Shown one piece after another: positions 44,234 to 52,179 of a stretch of DNA of 64,000 nt (the first letter of the stretch is position 1; the number at the start of each line of letters is the position of its first letter). A model generated the notes under the pieces. It was not told where the DNA came from. It did not search any database and saw only the letters and a program-made list of their open reading frames with translations. Source of the DNA: Aquabacterium parvum (GTDB lineage Bacteria > Pseudomonadota > Gammaproteobacteria > Burkholderiales > Burkholderiaceae_C); assembly GCF_001447195.1 (NCBI RefSeq), contig NZ_LFRI01000045.1:124001-188000 (forward strand). The letters run 5' to 3'. The position numbers and the translations under genes were made by a program.

Positions 44234-45370
44234 TCACATCGAGGCTTCGAGCAAGGCGCGGTACTCGTCTGCCGTGGCCACGCGCGGGTTGGTCTTGTGG
44301 CAGTGGTCGGCCAGCGCGCCAGTGATGACCTTGTCGAACCATTCGCGCTGAACCCCCAGTTCGGCCAGGCCCTTGGGCAGGCCCAGGCGCGCGTTCATGT
44401 CGCGGATGGCTTCGGGCACGTCGCCCTCGGAGCGCAGGCCCATGGCGTGGGCCATGCGGGCCAGGCGGCGGTCTTTTTTCGTGGACTCGGCCTCGGCGTT
44501 GAAGCGGATCACGGCAGGCAGGAACATGGCGTTCAAGGTGCCGTGGTGCAGCTTGGGGTTCACACCGCCCAGGCTGTGGCTGAGGCTGTGCACCGCGCCC
44601 AGGCCTTTCTGAAAGGCCATGGCGCCCTGCATGGAGGCGCTCATCATGTTCAGGCGGGCTTCGCGGTCCGAGCCATCTTTCGTGGCGCGCTCGATGTGGG
44701 CCCAGGCGCGCTCCAGGCCATCCAGCGCAATGCCGTCGGCCGGCGGGTTGAAGGCCGCCGACATGAAGGTTTCCATGCAGTGTGCGATGGCGTCCATGCC
44801 GGTGGCGGCCGTGAGGATGGGTGGCAGGCCCAGGGTCAACTCCGGATCGAGGATGGCGGCCTTGGGCATCAGGTTCCAGGAGTGAAAGCCGAGCTTGCGG
44901 CCATCATCGACGATGACGATGGCGCCGCGTGCCACCTCACTGCCTGTGCCTGCGGTGGTGGGCACGGCGATCAGCGGCGCGGCCTGCGGCGTGATCCTGG
45001 GTGAGCCGCCTTCGATGGTGGCGTAGGTGGTCAAGGGGCCCGGGTGTGTGGCCATGATGGCCAAGCCCTTGGCCAGGTCGATGCTGGAGCCGCCGCCCAC
45101 GGCAATCAGGCCGTCGCAGCCGCTGGCCTGCCACACCTCGTGCGCTGCCCGCACCGACGCTTCAGTCGGGTTGGGGGGGGTCTGATCGAAGACGGTGACG
45201 GGCAGGCCTGCCAACGCTTCCAGCGCCTTTTGCAACACCCCTGCGGCTTTCACGCCCGCGTCGGTCACCACCAGCGGGCGGCGGATGCCGATGCGCTCGC
45301 ATTCGCTGGCAAGCAGGCGCACCGCGCCGAAGTCGAACTGGATCTGGGTGAGGTAGAGGATGGTCGACAT
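44234..45370 (-). CDS. Iron-containing alcohol dehydrogenase
   Basis: A 378-residue group III (Fe2+-dependent) alcohol dehydrogenase. The NAD loop is LIAVGGGSSIDLAKG; the GTGSEVARGAIV and ATGMDAIAHCMETFMS motifs supply ligands for the metal, together with His in GAVHSLSHSLGG and HHGTLNA. The substrate is not determined; short-chain alcohols or semialdehydes are typical. The gene stands alone on the minus strand, convergent with the CorC-like gene and divergent from the TetR gene, 327 bp away. Confidence 0.9.
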   Translation of the reverse strand: MSTILYLTQIQFDFGAVRLLASECERIGIRRPLVVTDAGVKAAGVLQKALEALAGLPVTVFDQTPPNPTEASVRAAHEVWQASGCDGLIAVGGGSSIDLAKGLAIMATHPGPLTTYATIEGGSPRITPQAAPLIAVPTTAGTGSEVARGAIVIVDDGRKLGFHSWNLMPKAAILDPELTLGLPPILTAATGMDAIAHCMETFMSAAFNPPADGIALDGLERAWAHIERATKDGSDREARLNMMSASMQGAMAFQKGLGAVHSLSHSLGGVNPKLHHGTLNAMFLPAVIRFNAEAESTKKDRRLARMAHAMGLRSEGDVPEAIRDMNARLGLPKGLAELGVQREWFDKVITGALADHCHKTNPRVATADEYRALLEASM

Positions 45371-45697
45371 GGCTGGCCTGGTTGGTTCGTCTGCAAGCGG
45401 GTGCGAGGTTGGCCGGGATCATAGCGAGCTGCCCGCAGGGCCACGTGAGCAAGTCCCGACAACCGATGCAGGGATGTCCCGTAATCGCCCGATCTTGTCC
45501 ATGCCGGCAATCGCCTGTCCAGCTTGCGTCAGGCTGTCCGATTTCCTGGGAAATCCCCTGTGTCGGGGGAGACCCCACATTTCGTGCGTCAAAGGTGTGT
45601 CAAGCCGCTCGCGCTGACATACCATACGCGCCTGTAACTAAAACGGACGTTTGAAACGTTCGTCCTGTTCCCCGAGCAGGACCCAGGAGACCCCCGC
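45371..45697. other. Intergenic region between the divergent alcohol dehydrogenase and TetR genes
   Basis: 327 bp without a gene. The TetR-proximal end holds a weak promoter (CTGACA at 45614, TAACTA at 45635, 15-bp spacer) and a palindrome at 45645-45665. AGGAGA lies just before the TetR ATG. The rest shows nothing I can identify; short frames through it lack coding character. Confidence 0.6.
45645..45665. promoter_or_regulatory. Candidate TetR operator palindrome
   Basis: Centre ACGTTT-G-AAACGT is a perfect inverted repeat (45647-45659), flanked by a wider GGAC/GTCC pair. It starts a few bases downstream of a weak -10 and 32 bp before the TetR start codon, a normal autorepression position. 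Confidence 0.5.
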
Positions 45698-46474
45698 ATG
45701 GCCACGGCCCGCCTGTCACCCGCCGACACCAAGACCCGCATCCTCGATGCGGCCGAGTCGCTGTTCGTGAGCGGCGGCTTCGATTCCATGTCGATGCGCC
45801 AGATCACCAGCGCAGCGGGCGTCAACCTGGCGGCGGTGAACTACCACTTCGGCACCAAGGACGCGTTGATCCACGCCGTGCTCTCGCGTCGGCTCGACCC
45901 GCTTGACGCCCAGCGCCGCGCGATGCTGGATGCCTTCGAAGCCAATTACGCGTCCCAGCTCAACTGCGAGCACGTGCTCGTGGCCCTGTTCCTGCCTGCG
46001 GTGCGCATCTTCCGCAGCGATGTGCCGGGCGCCGATCGGTTTCTGCACTTCCTTGGCCGGGCCTACACCGACCCTTCGCCCGTGGTGCGCGACTACATCC
46101 AGACGCATTACATCGAGACCCTGGGGCGCTTCTTCTTTGCTTTCCAGCGCACGCTGCCCGAGCTCAGCCGGGAAGACCTGGGCTTTCGCCTGAACTTCGC
46201 GATGGGTGCACTCTCCGGGATCCTGGCTGGCGGCAACACGCAACGCCTGATCCGCGAGTTCACCCAGCAGCAAGGTGATCACGAGGCGGTGATCCTCTCG
46301 CGTTTGTCTTCCTTGATGGTGGCCGCTTTGAAAGCCCCCTTGCCGGGGCCGCAAGAAGCCCTGGAGTTCGGCGCCATGGCCAACCTGCCGGGCGTGGCAC
46401 AGATCGGGCAGGCCCAGCCTGAAACCGCTGAACCCGACACCCCCTCGTCAACCGCGAGTGCCACCGCCACCTGA
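45698..46474 (+). CDS. TetR/AcrR family transcriptional regulator (PsrA-like)
   Basis: A 258-residue regulator. The N-terminal helix-turn-helix (about residues 10-57: TRILDAAESLFVSGGFDSMS through NLAAVNYHFGTKDAL) is typical TetR. The C-terminal ligand domain runs to about residue 215, followed by a Pro/Ala/Thr-rich tail. Length and the HFGTKDALIHAVLSRRLDPL region resemble PsrA/FadR-type regulators of fatty-acid genes. It is the first gene of a lipid-metabolism locus on the same strand, so control of that locus by acyl-CoA is a reasonable inference. The likely operator is at 45645-45665. Confidence 0.85.
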   Translation: MATARLSPADTKTRILDAAESLFVSGGFDSMSMRQITSAAGVNLAAVNYHFGTKDALIHAVLSRRLDPLDAQRRAMLDAFEANYASQLNCEHVLVALFLPAVRIFRSDVPGADRFLHFLGRAYTDPSPVVRDYIQTHYIETLGRFFFAFQRTLPELSREDLGFRLNFAMGALSGILAGGNTQRLIREFTQQQGDHEAVILSRLSSLMVAALKAPLPGPQEALEFGAMANLPGVAQIGQAQPETAEPDTPSSTASATAT

Positions 46475-46494
46475 GTTTTTCCACCGTGATCTGG

Positions 46495-46509
46495 CGATCT
46501 GACAGATCG
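46495..46509. repeat. Perfect 7-1-7 inverted repeat upstream of the fabG4-like gene
   Basis: CGATCTG-A-CAGATCG, located 62 bp before the reductase start codon in the 97-bp gap after the TetR gene. It could be an operator; its sequence differs from the palindrome before the TetR gene. Confidence 0.5.
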
Positions 46510-46571
46510 TTGTCGCAACCTGGCCAAACTGGACTGTGCACGTCCACCGGCCCTTCTCCCGAGAGTCCCCC

Positions 46572-47978
46572 ATGAAAGACGGTTACCTTGACTTTGCCAA
46601 CTCCAACGTTGGTGCCAAGCTGGTCAACGCACTGGGCCTGCCCAAGCCGATGCCGCTGGAACGCCATCAACCGGGCCAGCCGGTGATCAAGGGCACCGTG
46701 CTGGTGGGCGGCGGCGGTGAGCCGCAATTGCTGTCCACCCTGGCGGGCATCTTCAAGCGCATCGGTGCGCAAACGCTGGCCCACGAGCGCCTGCCGCAGT
46801 GGGTGTCGGTGGCCAACCAGTCCGGCCTGACCACCGGTCGCTGGGGCGGCAACGGCCAGCCAGGCGAGAAGGTCAAGGCCCTGGTGTTCGACGCCACCGG
46901 CCTGACCGACTCGGCACAGTCCGACGCGCTGTACTGGTTCTTCCACGACGCTGCCCGCTCGCTGCTGCCGTGCGGCCGCGTCATCGTGATCGGCCGGCCG
47001 CCCGAAGGTTGCACCTCGCACCGTCAGGCCACCATCCAGCGTGGCCTCGAAGGCCTGACCCGTTCGCTGGGCAAGGAACTCAAGAAGGGCAGCAACGCCC
47101 AGCTCGTCTATGTGGCCGAAGGCGCCGAAGGCCAGCTCGAATCGACCCTGCGCTTCCTGCTGTCGCCGCGCTCGGCCTATGTGTCGGCCCAGGTCATCCG
47201 CATCGGCGCTGCCGTGGGCGAAACCGCCATCCCGGCCGACTGGGACAAGCCCCTGGCCGGCAAGAAGGTGCTGGTCACCGGCGCCTCGCGCGGCATTGGT
47301 GCCGCCATCGCCGAATGCATGGCCCGTGACGGCGCAGAAGTCATCGCGCTGGACGTGCCACAGGCTCAGGAAGGCCTGACCGAAGTCGCCAAGAAGATCG
47401 GTGGCAAGGCCTTGGCCCTGGACATCGGCTCGAACGAAGCCCCGCAAAAGCTGATCGAAGCCGCCAAGGCCGACGGCGGCTGGGACGTCATCGTCCACAA
47501 CGCCGGCATCACCCGTGACAAGACCATCGCCAACATGAAGGAGCACCTCTGGCAGCTCGTCATGAACGTGAACCTGTCGACGCAAGAGCGCATCAACGAA
47601 GCCATGGTCGAAGCTGGTGCGATCAAGGCTGGCGGCCGCATCGTCTGCGTGTCCTCCATCTCGGGCCTGGCCGGCAACATGGGCCAGACCAACTACGCCG
47701 TCTCCAAGGCGGGCGTGGTCGGCATGGTGCAGTCCACCGCCCCGATCTTCGCCAAGAAGGGCATCACCATCAACGCCGTGGCGCCCGGCTTCATCGAAAC
47801 CGCCATGACGGCAGCCATCCCCTTCGCCATCCGCGAAGCCGGCCGCCGCATGAACTCCATGAGCCAGGGTGGTCAGCCAGTCGACGTGGCAGAAGCCATC
47901 GGCTGGTTCGCCAGCCCCGCATCTGCCGGCATCACGGGCAACGTGATCCGCGTGTGCGGCCAAAGCCTGATCGGCTGA
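46572..47978 (+). CDS. 3-oxoacyl-(ACP/CoA) reductase, long FabG4 type
   Basis: A 468-residue short-chain dehydrogenase, almost twice the length of ordinary FabG. The first 210 or so residues form a Rossmann-like domain lacking the usual cofactor loop. The second half is a complete SDR: cofactor loop VTGASRGIGAAIAE, HNAGITRDKTIANM, catalytic Ser in VCVSSISGLAG, and Tyr and Lys in TNYAVSKAG. This two-domain form is FabG4 in mycobacteria, an NADH-dependent reductase. Here it would interconvert 3-oxoacyl- and 3-hydroxyacyl-CoA. The ATG at 46572 is preferred over upstream codons by homology of MKDGYLDFANS. Confidence 0.9.
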   Translation: MKDGYLDFANSNVGAKLVNALGLPKPMPLERHQPGQPVIKGTVLVGGGGEPQLLSTLAGIFKRIGAQTLAHERLPQWVSVANQSGLTTGRWGGNGQPGEKVKALVFDATGLTDSAQSDALYWFFHDAARSLLPCGRVIVIGRPPEGCTSHRQATIQRGLEGLTRSLGKELKKGSNAQLVYVAEGAEGQLESTLRFLLSPRSAYVSAQVIRIGAAVGETAIPADWDKPLAGKKVLVTGASRGIGAAIAECMARDGAEVIALDVPQAQEGLTEVAKKIGGKALALDIGSNEAPQKLIEAAKADGGWDVIVHNAGITRDKTIANMKEHLWQLVMNVNLSTQERINEAMVEAGAIKAGGRIVCVSSISGLAGNMGQTNYAVSKAGVVGMVQSTAPIFAKKGITINAVAPGFIETAMTAAIPFAIREAGRRMNSMSQGGQPVDVAEAIGWFASPASAGITGNVIRVCGQSLIG

Positions 47979-47996
47979 CCGACAGCGCCTGCAGCC

Positions 47997-48857
47997 ATGA
48001 AGATCATCGAAGTCAAGAAGCTGCCCAGCGCCATCGCGCTCAACCTCGGTGCGCTGCGCTCGAGCAGCAAGCGCAGCGGTGCGGTGGATGCGTTGCCTGA
48101 GGTCACCTATGTGCGCCCCAGCGTCACCATCGACGCCAAGCGCGTGAAGGCCTACGCCAAGGTCTGCGGTTTCGCCGAAGCCCACGGCGTGCCCATGCTG
48201 GTGCCGCACATGGACGCCTTCCCGCTGGCCATGATGCTGTTCGGCTCCAAGGCCTTCCCGTGGCCGGCCATGGGCCTGGTGCACCTGGCCAACAGCGCCA
48301 AGCTGCTCAAGCGCATCAACGTGGGCGACAAGCTGCGCATCGAGGTTCGCACGGGCGAGCTCTACAAGCACGACAAGGGGCAGGTCTTCACGCTGCACGC
48401 ACGCGCCCTGCGCGATGGCGTGGTGGTGTGGGAGAGCACCTGGACCTTGCTGCGCATGGGCGTCAAGCAGCCGCGTGGCGAGCCATATGTCAGCCAGATC
48501 AACGACGAGCGCCCGCTGGCCCACCAGGCAGATTTCTTCGCAGGTGCCGGCATCGGCCGCAGCTATGGCCGGGTCTCGGGCGACATCAACCCGATTCACC
48601 TCTCGGCGCTGACTGCCAAGTTCCTCGGTTTCAAGAAGGCGATTGCTCACGGCATGTGGACCAAGGCCCGAGCTCTGGCCACCCTGATGCCGCGCGAAGC
48701 CGTCGAGCAGACCGAGGTGATCGTCGAGTTCAAGACGCCGCTGTTCCTGCCGGCGCGCGCTTCGCTGTGGGCCAACCGTGGCGAAGGCGAGGCCGTCTTC
48801 GAAGTCCGCAATGCCAAGGGCGACAAGCCTCACCTGCGCGGCCTCGTCCGGTACTGA
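47997..48857 (+). CDS. MaoC-like (R)-specific enoyl-CoA hydratase/dehydratase, HtdX type
   Basis: A 286-residue double-hotdog-sized hydratase. The hydratase 2 motif is SYGRVSGDINPIHLSALTAK, with catalytic Asp and His in GDINPIH, followed by AIAHGMWTKARAL. The N-terminal half (VTYVRPSVTIDAKRVKAYAKVCGF) is the non-catalytic repeat. Size and order next to a FabG4-type reductase resemble mycobacterial HtdX. It would hydrate trans-2-enoyl-CoA to (R)-3-hydroxyacyl-CoA or the reverse. It starts 18 bp after the reductase stop and is followed by the thiolase. Confidence 0.88.
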   Translation: MKIIEVKKLPSAIALNLGALRSSSKRSGAVDALPEVTYVRPSVTIDAKRVKAYAKVCGFAEAHGVPMLVPHMDAFPLAMMLFGSKAFPWPAMGLVHLANSAKLLKRINVGDKLRIEVRTGELYKHDKGQVFTLHARALRDGVVVWESTWTLLRMGVKQPRGEPYVSQINDERPLAHQADFFAGAGIGRSYGRVSGDINPIHLSALTAKFLGFKKAIAHGMWTKARALATLMPREAVEQTEVIVEFKTPLFLPARASLWANRGEGEAVFEVRNAKGDKPHLRGLVRY

Positions 48858-48911
48858 GCCACCGCACCGCCGATTCACCGCATCGAACACCCTTTACCCC
48901 AAGGACCTTTC

Positions 48912-50201
48912 ATGAGCACCATCCGTCGCGTCGCCATCATCGGTGGCAATCGCATCCCCTTCGCCCGCTCCAACACTGTCTACTCGCACGTCTCCAACCA
49001 GGACATGCTGACGGCCACCTTCCAGGGCCTGGTCGACCGCTTCAACCTGCACGGCGAACGCCTGGGCGATGTCGCCGCCGGCGCCGTCATGAAGCACAGC
49101 CGTGACTTCAACCTGGTGCGCGAGACCGTGCTGTCGACCACGCTGTCGCCCGAGACCCCGGCCTACGACCTGCAACAGGCTTGCGGCACCGGCCTCGAAG
49201 CCATCATGCTGGTGGCCAACAAGATCGCCCTGGGCCACATCGAGTGCGGCATCGGCGGTGGCGTGGATACCACCTCCGACGCGCCCATCGGCGTCAACGA
49301 GAAGATGCGCAAGATCCTGCTCGAAGCCAACCGTGGCAAGAGCACCGGCGAGCAACTCAAGGCGCTGGCCAAGATCCGTCCTTCGATGCTGCTCAAGCCG
49401 AACATCCCGAAGAACGGCGAGCCCCGCACTGGCTACTCGATGGGCGAGCACGCCGAGCTGATGGCCCGCGAGTGGGGCATTCCCCGTGAAGAGCAGGACC
49501 AACTGGCCGCAGCCAGCCACGCCAACCTGGCCCGCGCCTACAAGGAAGGCTTCTTCGCCGACCTGATGACGCCGTTCAAAGGCGTGAGCAAGGACAACAA
49601 CCTGCGCGAAGGCCTGTCCATCGAGAAGCTGCGCTCGCTCAAGCCTTGCTTCGACAAGAAGATCGCCCCGGGCCAAGGCACCCTGACCCCGGGCAACTCG
49701 ACCCCGCTGACCGACGGCGCTTCCGCCGTGCTGCTGGCCAGCGAAGAGTGGGCCAAGGCTCGCAACCTGCCGGTGCTGGCTTACATCACCTTCTCCGAAG
49801 TCGCCGCTGTCGACTTCTTCAACAAGAAGGAAGGCCTGCTGATGGCCCCGGCCTACGCCGTGCCTCGCATGCTCAACCGCGCCGGCATCTCGCTGCAGGA
49901 CTTCGATTTCTATGAAATCCACGAAGCCTTCGCTGCCCAGGTGCTGTGCACCCTCAAGGCCTGGGAAGATCCGAAGTACTGCAAGGAGCGCCTGGGCCTG
50001 GACAAGCCGCTGGGCTCGATCGACCGCAGCAAGCTCAACATCAACGGCTCCTCGCTGGCCGCTGGCCACCCGTTCGCCGCCACCGGTGGCCGCATCGTGG
50101 CTTCGCTGGCCAAGATGCTGGCCCAGAAGGGTTCGGGCCGTGGCCTGATCTCCATCTGCGCGGCCGGCGGTCAGGGCGTGGTCGCGATCCTGGAGCGCTG
50201 A
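48912..50201 (+). CDS. Acetyl-CoA C-acyltransferase (thiolase, FadI/FadA2-like)
   Basis: A 429-residue thiolase. The nucleophile Cys lies in YDLQQACGTGLEAIM near residue 90. The second-half motifs YEIHEAFAAQVLC, SSLAAGHPFAATGGR (His) and SICAAGGQGV (second Cys) are intact. Length and the RIPFARSNTVYSHVSNQDM N-terminus resemble FadI and mycobacterial FadA2 rather than short FadA. It cleaves 3-oxoacyl-CoA or condenses acetyl units. AAGGA lies before the ATG. It completes the reductase-hydratase-thiolase set. Confidence 0.93.
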   Translation: MSTIRRVAIIGGNRIPFARSNTVYSHVSNQDMLTATFQGLVDRFNLHGERLGDVAAGAVMKHSRDFNLVRETVLSTTLSPETPAYDLQQACGTGLEAIMLVANKIALGHIECGIGGGVDTTSDAPIGVNEKMRKILLEANRGKSTGEQLKALAKIRPSMLLKPNIPKNGEPRTGYSMGEHAELMAREWGIPREEQDQLAAASHANLARAYKEGFFADLMTPFKGVSKDNNLREGLSIEKLRSLKPCFDKKIAPGQGTLTPGNSTPLTDGASAVLLASEEWAKARNLPVLAYITFSEVAAVDFFNKKEGLLMAPAYAVPRMLNRAGISLQDFDFYEIHEAFAAQVLCTLKAWEDPKYCKERLGLDKPLGSIDRSKLNINGSSLAAGHPFAATGGRIVASLAKMLAQKGSGRGLISICAAGGQGVVAILER

Positions 50202-50267
50202 TGGGCGCATTGAAGGTTTGACGACCCTGATGTGCCAGATCGTGAATCGATCGGTCACCAGGGTTGC

Positions 50268-50273
50268 TAAACT
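50268..50273 (+). promoter_or_regulatory. Candidate extended -10 promoter of the acyl-CoA ligase gene
   Basis: TGC-TAAACT, an extended -10, 130 bp upstream of the ligase start in the 202-bp gap after the thiolase gene. A GC hairpin (50303-50324, 7-bp stem, no T run) lies between it and the gene. The ligase may thus also be transcribed on its own. Confidence 0.4.
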
Positions 50274-50403
50274 CGAAAGCTGAGACAAAAAGCAACATGG
50301 CGGCCCCGGCAACCCCACCGGGGCTGTCGTCATGAAACGGGCCGCTAGTCGCCCCCGCGCCAGTTCAAAAGCAGTCATGGCGCCGGTACACGAGGAGATC
50401 CAG

Positions 50404-52143
50404 ATGAGCCAATCCGCCGCCGCCCTGCAGCCGGGCATGTCCATCGTCAACCCCGATGGGTCCACCAACCGCATCTGGTTGTCGTCCTACGTGAAGGGCG
50501 TGGTCCACGAGATCGACATCAACAAGTACCAGTCCCTCGGACAGTACTTCGACGAGTGCGTCAACAAGTTCCGCCAGCGACCGGGCTTCGTGAGCATCGG
50601 CACGGAGATGACGAACGATCGGCTCGATCGCCTGGTGAGCTCCTTCGCCGGCTGGCTGCAAGGCCAGGGCGTCAAGAAGGGCGACCGCGTCGCCATCATG
50701 CTGCCCAACACTTTCCAGTACCCGGTGTGCCTGTTCGCGGTGCTCAAGCTGGGCGCGGTGGTGGTCAACATCAACCCGCTCTACACCTCGCGTGAACTGG
50801 CCCACGCCCTCAAGGACAGCGGCGCCGAAACCATCATCGTGATGGAGACCTTCGCCAAGACGCTGCAAGATGCCATGCCCGGCACCGGCGTCAAGCGCGT
50901 GGTGCTGACCCAGATCGGCGACCTGCTCTCTGACGGTTTCATCAACGCCAAGGGCCGCCTGCTGAACTTCGTGCTGCGCAAGGTCCAGAAGATGGTGCCG
51001 GCCTACAGCCTGCCGGGCGCCAAGTGGATGCGCGATGTGCTCAAGGACGGCGCCAAGGCCAAGTTCAAGCCGGCCGACGTCAAGCCCGACGACTTGGCTT
51101 TCCTGCAGTACACCGGCGGCACCACGGGTGTTTCGAAGGGCGCGATGCTCACGCACCGCAACGTGCTGGCCAACTGCCAGCAGGCCCTGGCTTTCGCCGA
51201 AGGTCAACTGACGGACGACGTCGAGACCGTGGTCACGCTCATCCCGATGTACCACATCTTCTCGCTGACCGTGAACGGCCTGATCTTCATGGCACTGGGC
51301 GGTCGCAACATCCTGGTGGCCAACCCGCGCGACACCAAGCGCGTGATGATGATCCTCAAGAACGAGCGCTTCTCGGGCATCTCGGGCGTGAACACGCTGT
51401 TCGCATCCTTCCTGGAAGACCCGGCGTTCGCCAAGCTCGACTTCTCCAAGCTCAAGCTGCCCATCGCGGGCGGCATGGCCCTGATGCGCAGCACCGCCGA
51501 GCGCTGGAACCAGGTCACTGGCTGCCCCATCGTCGAAGGCTACGGCCTGACCGAGTGCTCGCCCATCGTGACGCAGGCCCCGGTCGACCTGAGCAAGCCG
51601 CGCCCGGTGTTCACTGGCTCCATCGGCGTGCCCGTGCCTTCGACCGAAGTGCGCTGCCGCCGTGACGACGGCTCCTGGGCCAACATCGGCGAGCCGGGCG
51701 AGCTGTGCGTGCGCGGCCCGCAGGTCATGAAGGGCTACTGGAACCGCCCCGAAGAGACCGCCAAGGTCATCGACAGCGAAGGCTGGCTGGCCACCGGTGA
51801 CGTCGCCGTGATGGACGAGAACGGCTTCCTCAAGATCGTGGACCGCAAGAAGGACATGATCCTGGTCTCGGGCTTCAATGTCTACCCGAACGAGATCGAA
51901 GACGTCGTGGCCATGCACCCTGACGTCAAGGAAGTGGCCGCCGTGGGCGTGCCCGATGAGGCCGCTGGCGAGCGCGTCAAGGTCATCATCGTGCCGCGCA
52001 ACCCGGGCCTGACCAAGGAAGCGATCATCGAGCACTGCCGCAAGAACCTGACGGGCTACAAGATCCCGCGCATCGTCGAGTTCCGCACCGAAGAGCTGCC
52101 CAAGACCCCAGTGGGCAAGATCCTGCGTCGCGAGCTGCGCTGA
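50404..52143 (+). CDS. fadD: Long-chain-fatty-acid--CoA ligase (FadD-like)
   Basis: A 579-residue ANL-superfamily adenylating enzyme that activates fatty acids with ATP and CoA. The AMP-binding P loop is YTGGTTGVSKGAM (about residue 235), followed by VEGYGLTECSP, the adenosine motif TGDVAVMDENGFLKIVDRKKDMI and the C-terminal Lys in PKTPVGKILRREL. The ATG at 50404 has GAGGAGA just upstream; a longer frame adds 24 basic residues. It supplies acyl-CoA to the upstream reductase, hydratase and thiolase. Confidence 0.93.
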   Translation: MSQSAAALQPGMSIVNPDGSTNRIWLSSYVKGVVHEIDINKYQSLGQYFDECVNKFRQRPGFVSIGTEMTNDRLDRLVSSFAGWLQGQGVKKGDRVAIMLPNTFQYPVCLFAVLKLGAVVVNINPLYTSRELAHALKDSGAETIIVMETFAKTLQDAMPGTGVKRVVLTQIGDLLSDGFINAKGRLLNFVLRKVQKMVPAYSLPGAKWMRDVLKDGAKAKFKPADVKPDDLAFLQYTGGTTGVSKGAMLTHRNVLANCQQALAFAEGQLTDDVETVVTLIPMYHIFSLTVNGLIFMALGGRNILVANPRDTKRVMMILKNERFSGISGVNTLFASFLEDPAFAKLDFSKLKLPIAGGMALMRSTAERWNQVTGCPIVEGYGLTECSPIVTQAPVDLSKPRPVFTGSIGVPVPSTEVRCRRDDGSWANIGEPGELCVRGPQVMKGYWNRPEETAKVIDSEGWLATGDVAVMDENGFLKIVDRKKDMILVSGFNVYPNEIEDVVAMHPDVKEVAAVGVPDEAAGERVKVIIVPRNPGLTKEAIIEHCRKNLTGYKIPRIVEFRTEELPKTPVGKILRRELR

Positions 52144-52179
52144 CCGCGCGCCGGGCATCCACCGCGGACACGCTCGTCC

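Noticed and set aside
46260-48890. An 876-codon minus-strand frame across the reductase and hydratase genes
   Set aside because: It spans two real genes and an intergenic gap on the other strand and has typical shadow composition.
50303-50324. GC-rich hairpin (7-bp stem) between the thiolase and fadD genes considered as a terminator
   Set aside because: No T run follows, and a candidate promoter lies upstream of it, so termination is not supported; it may be a leader structure.
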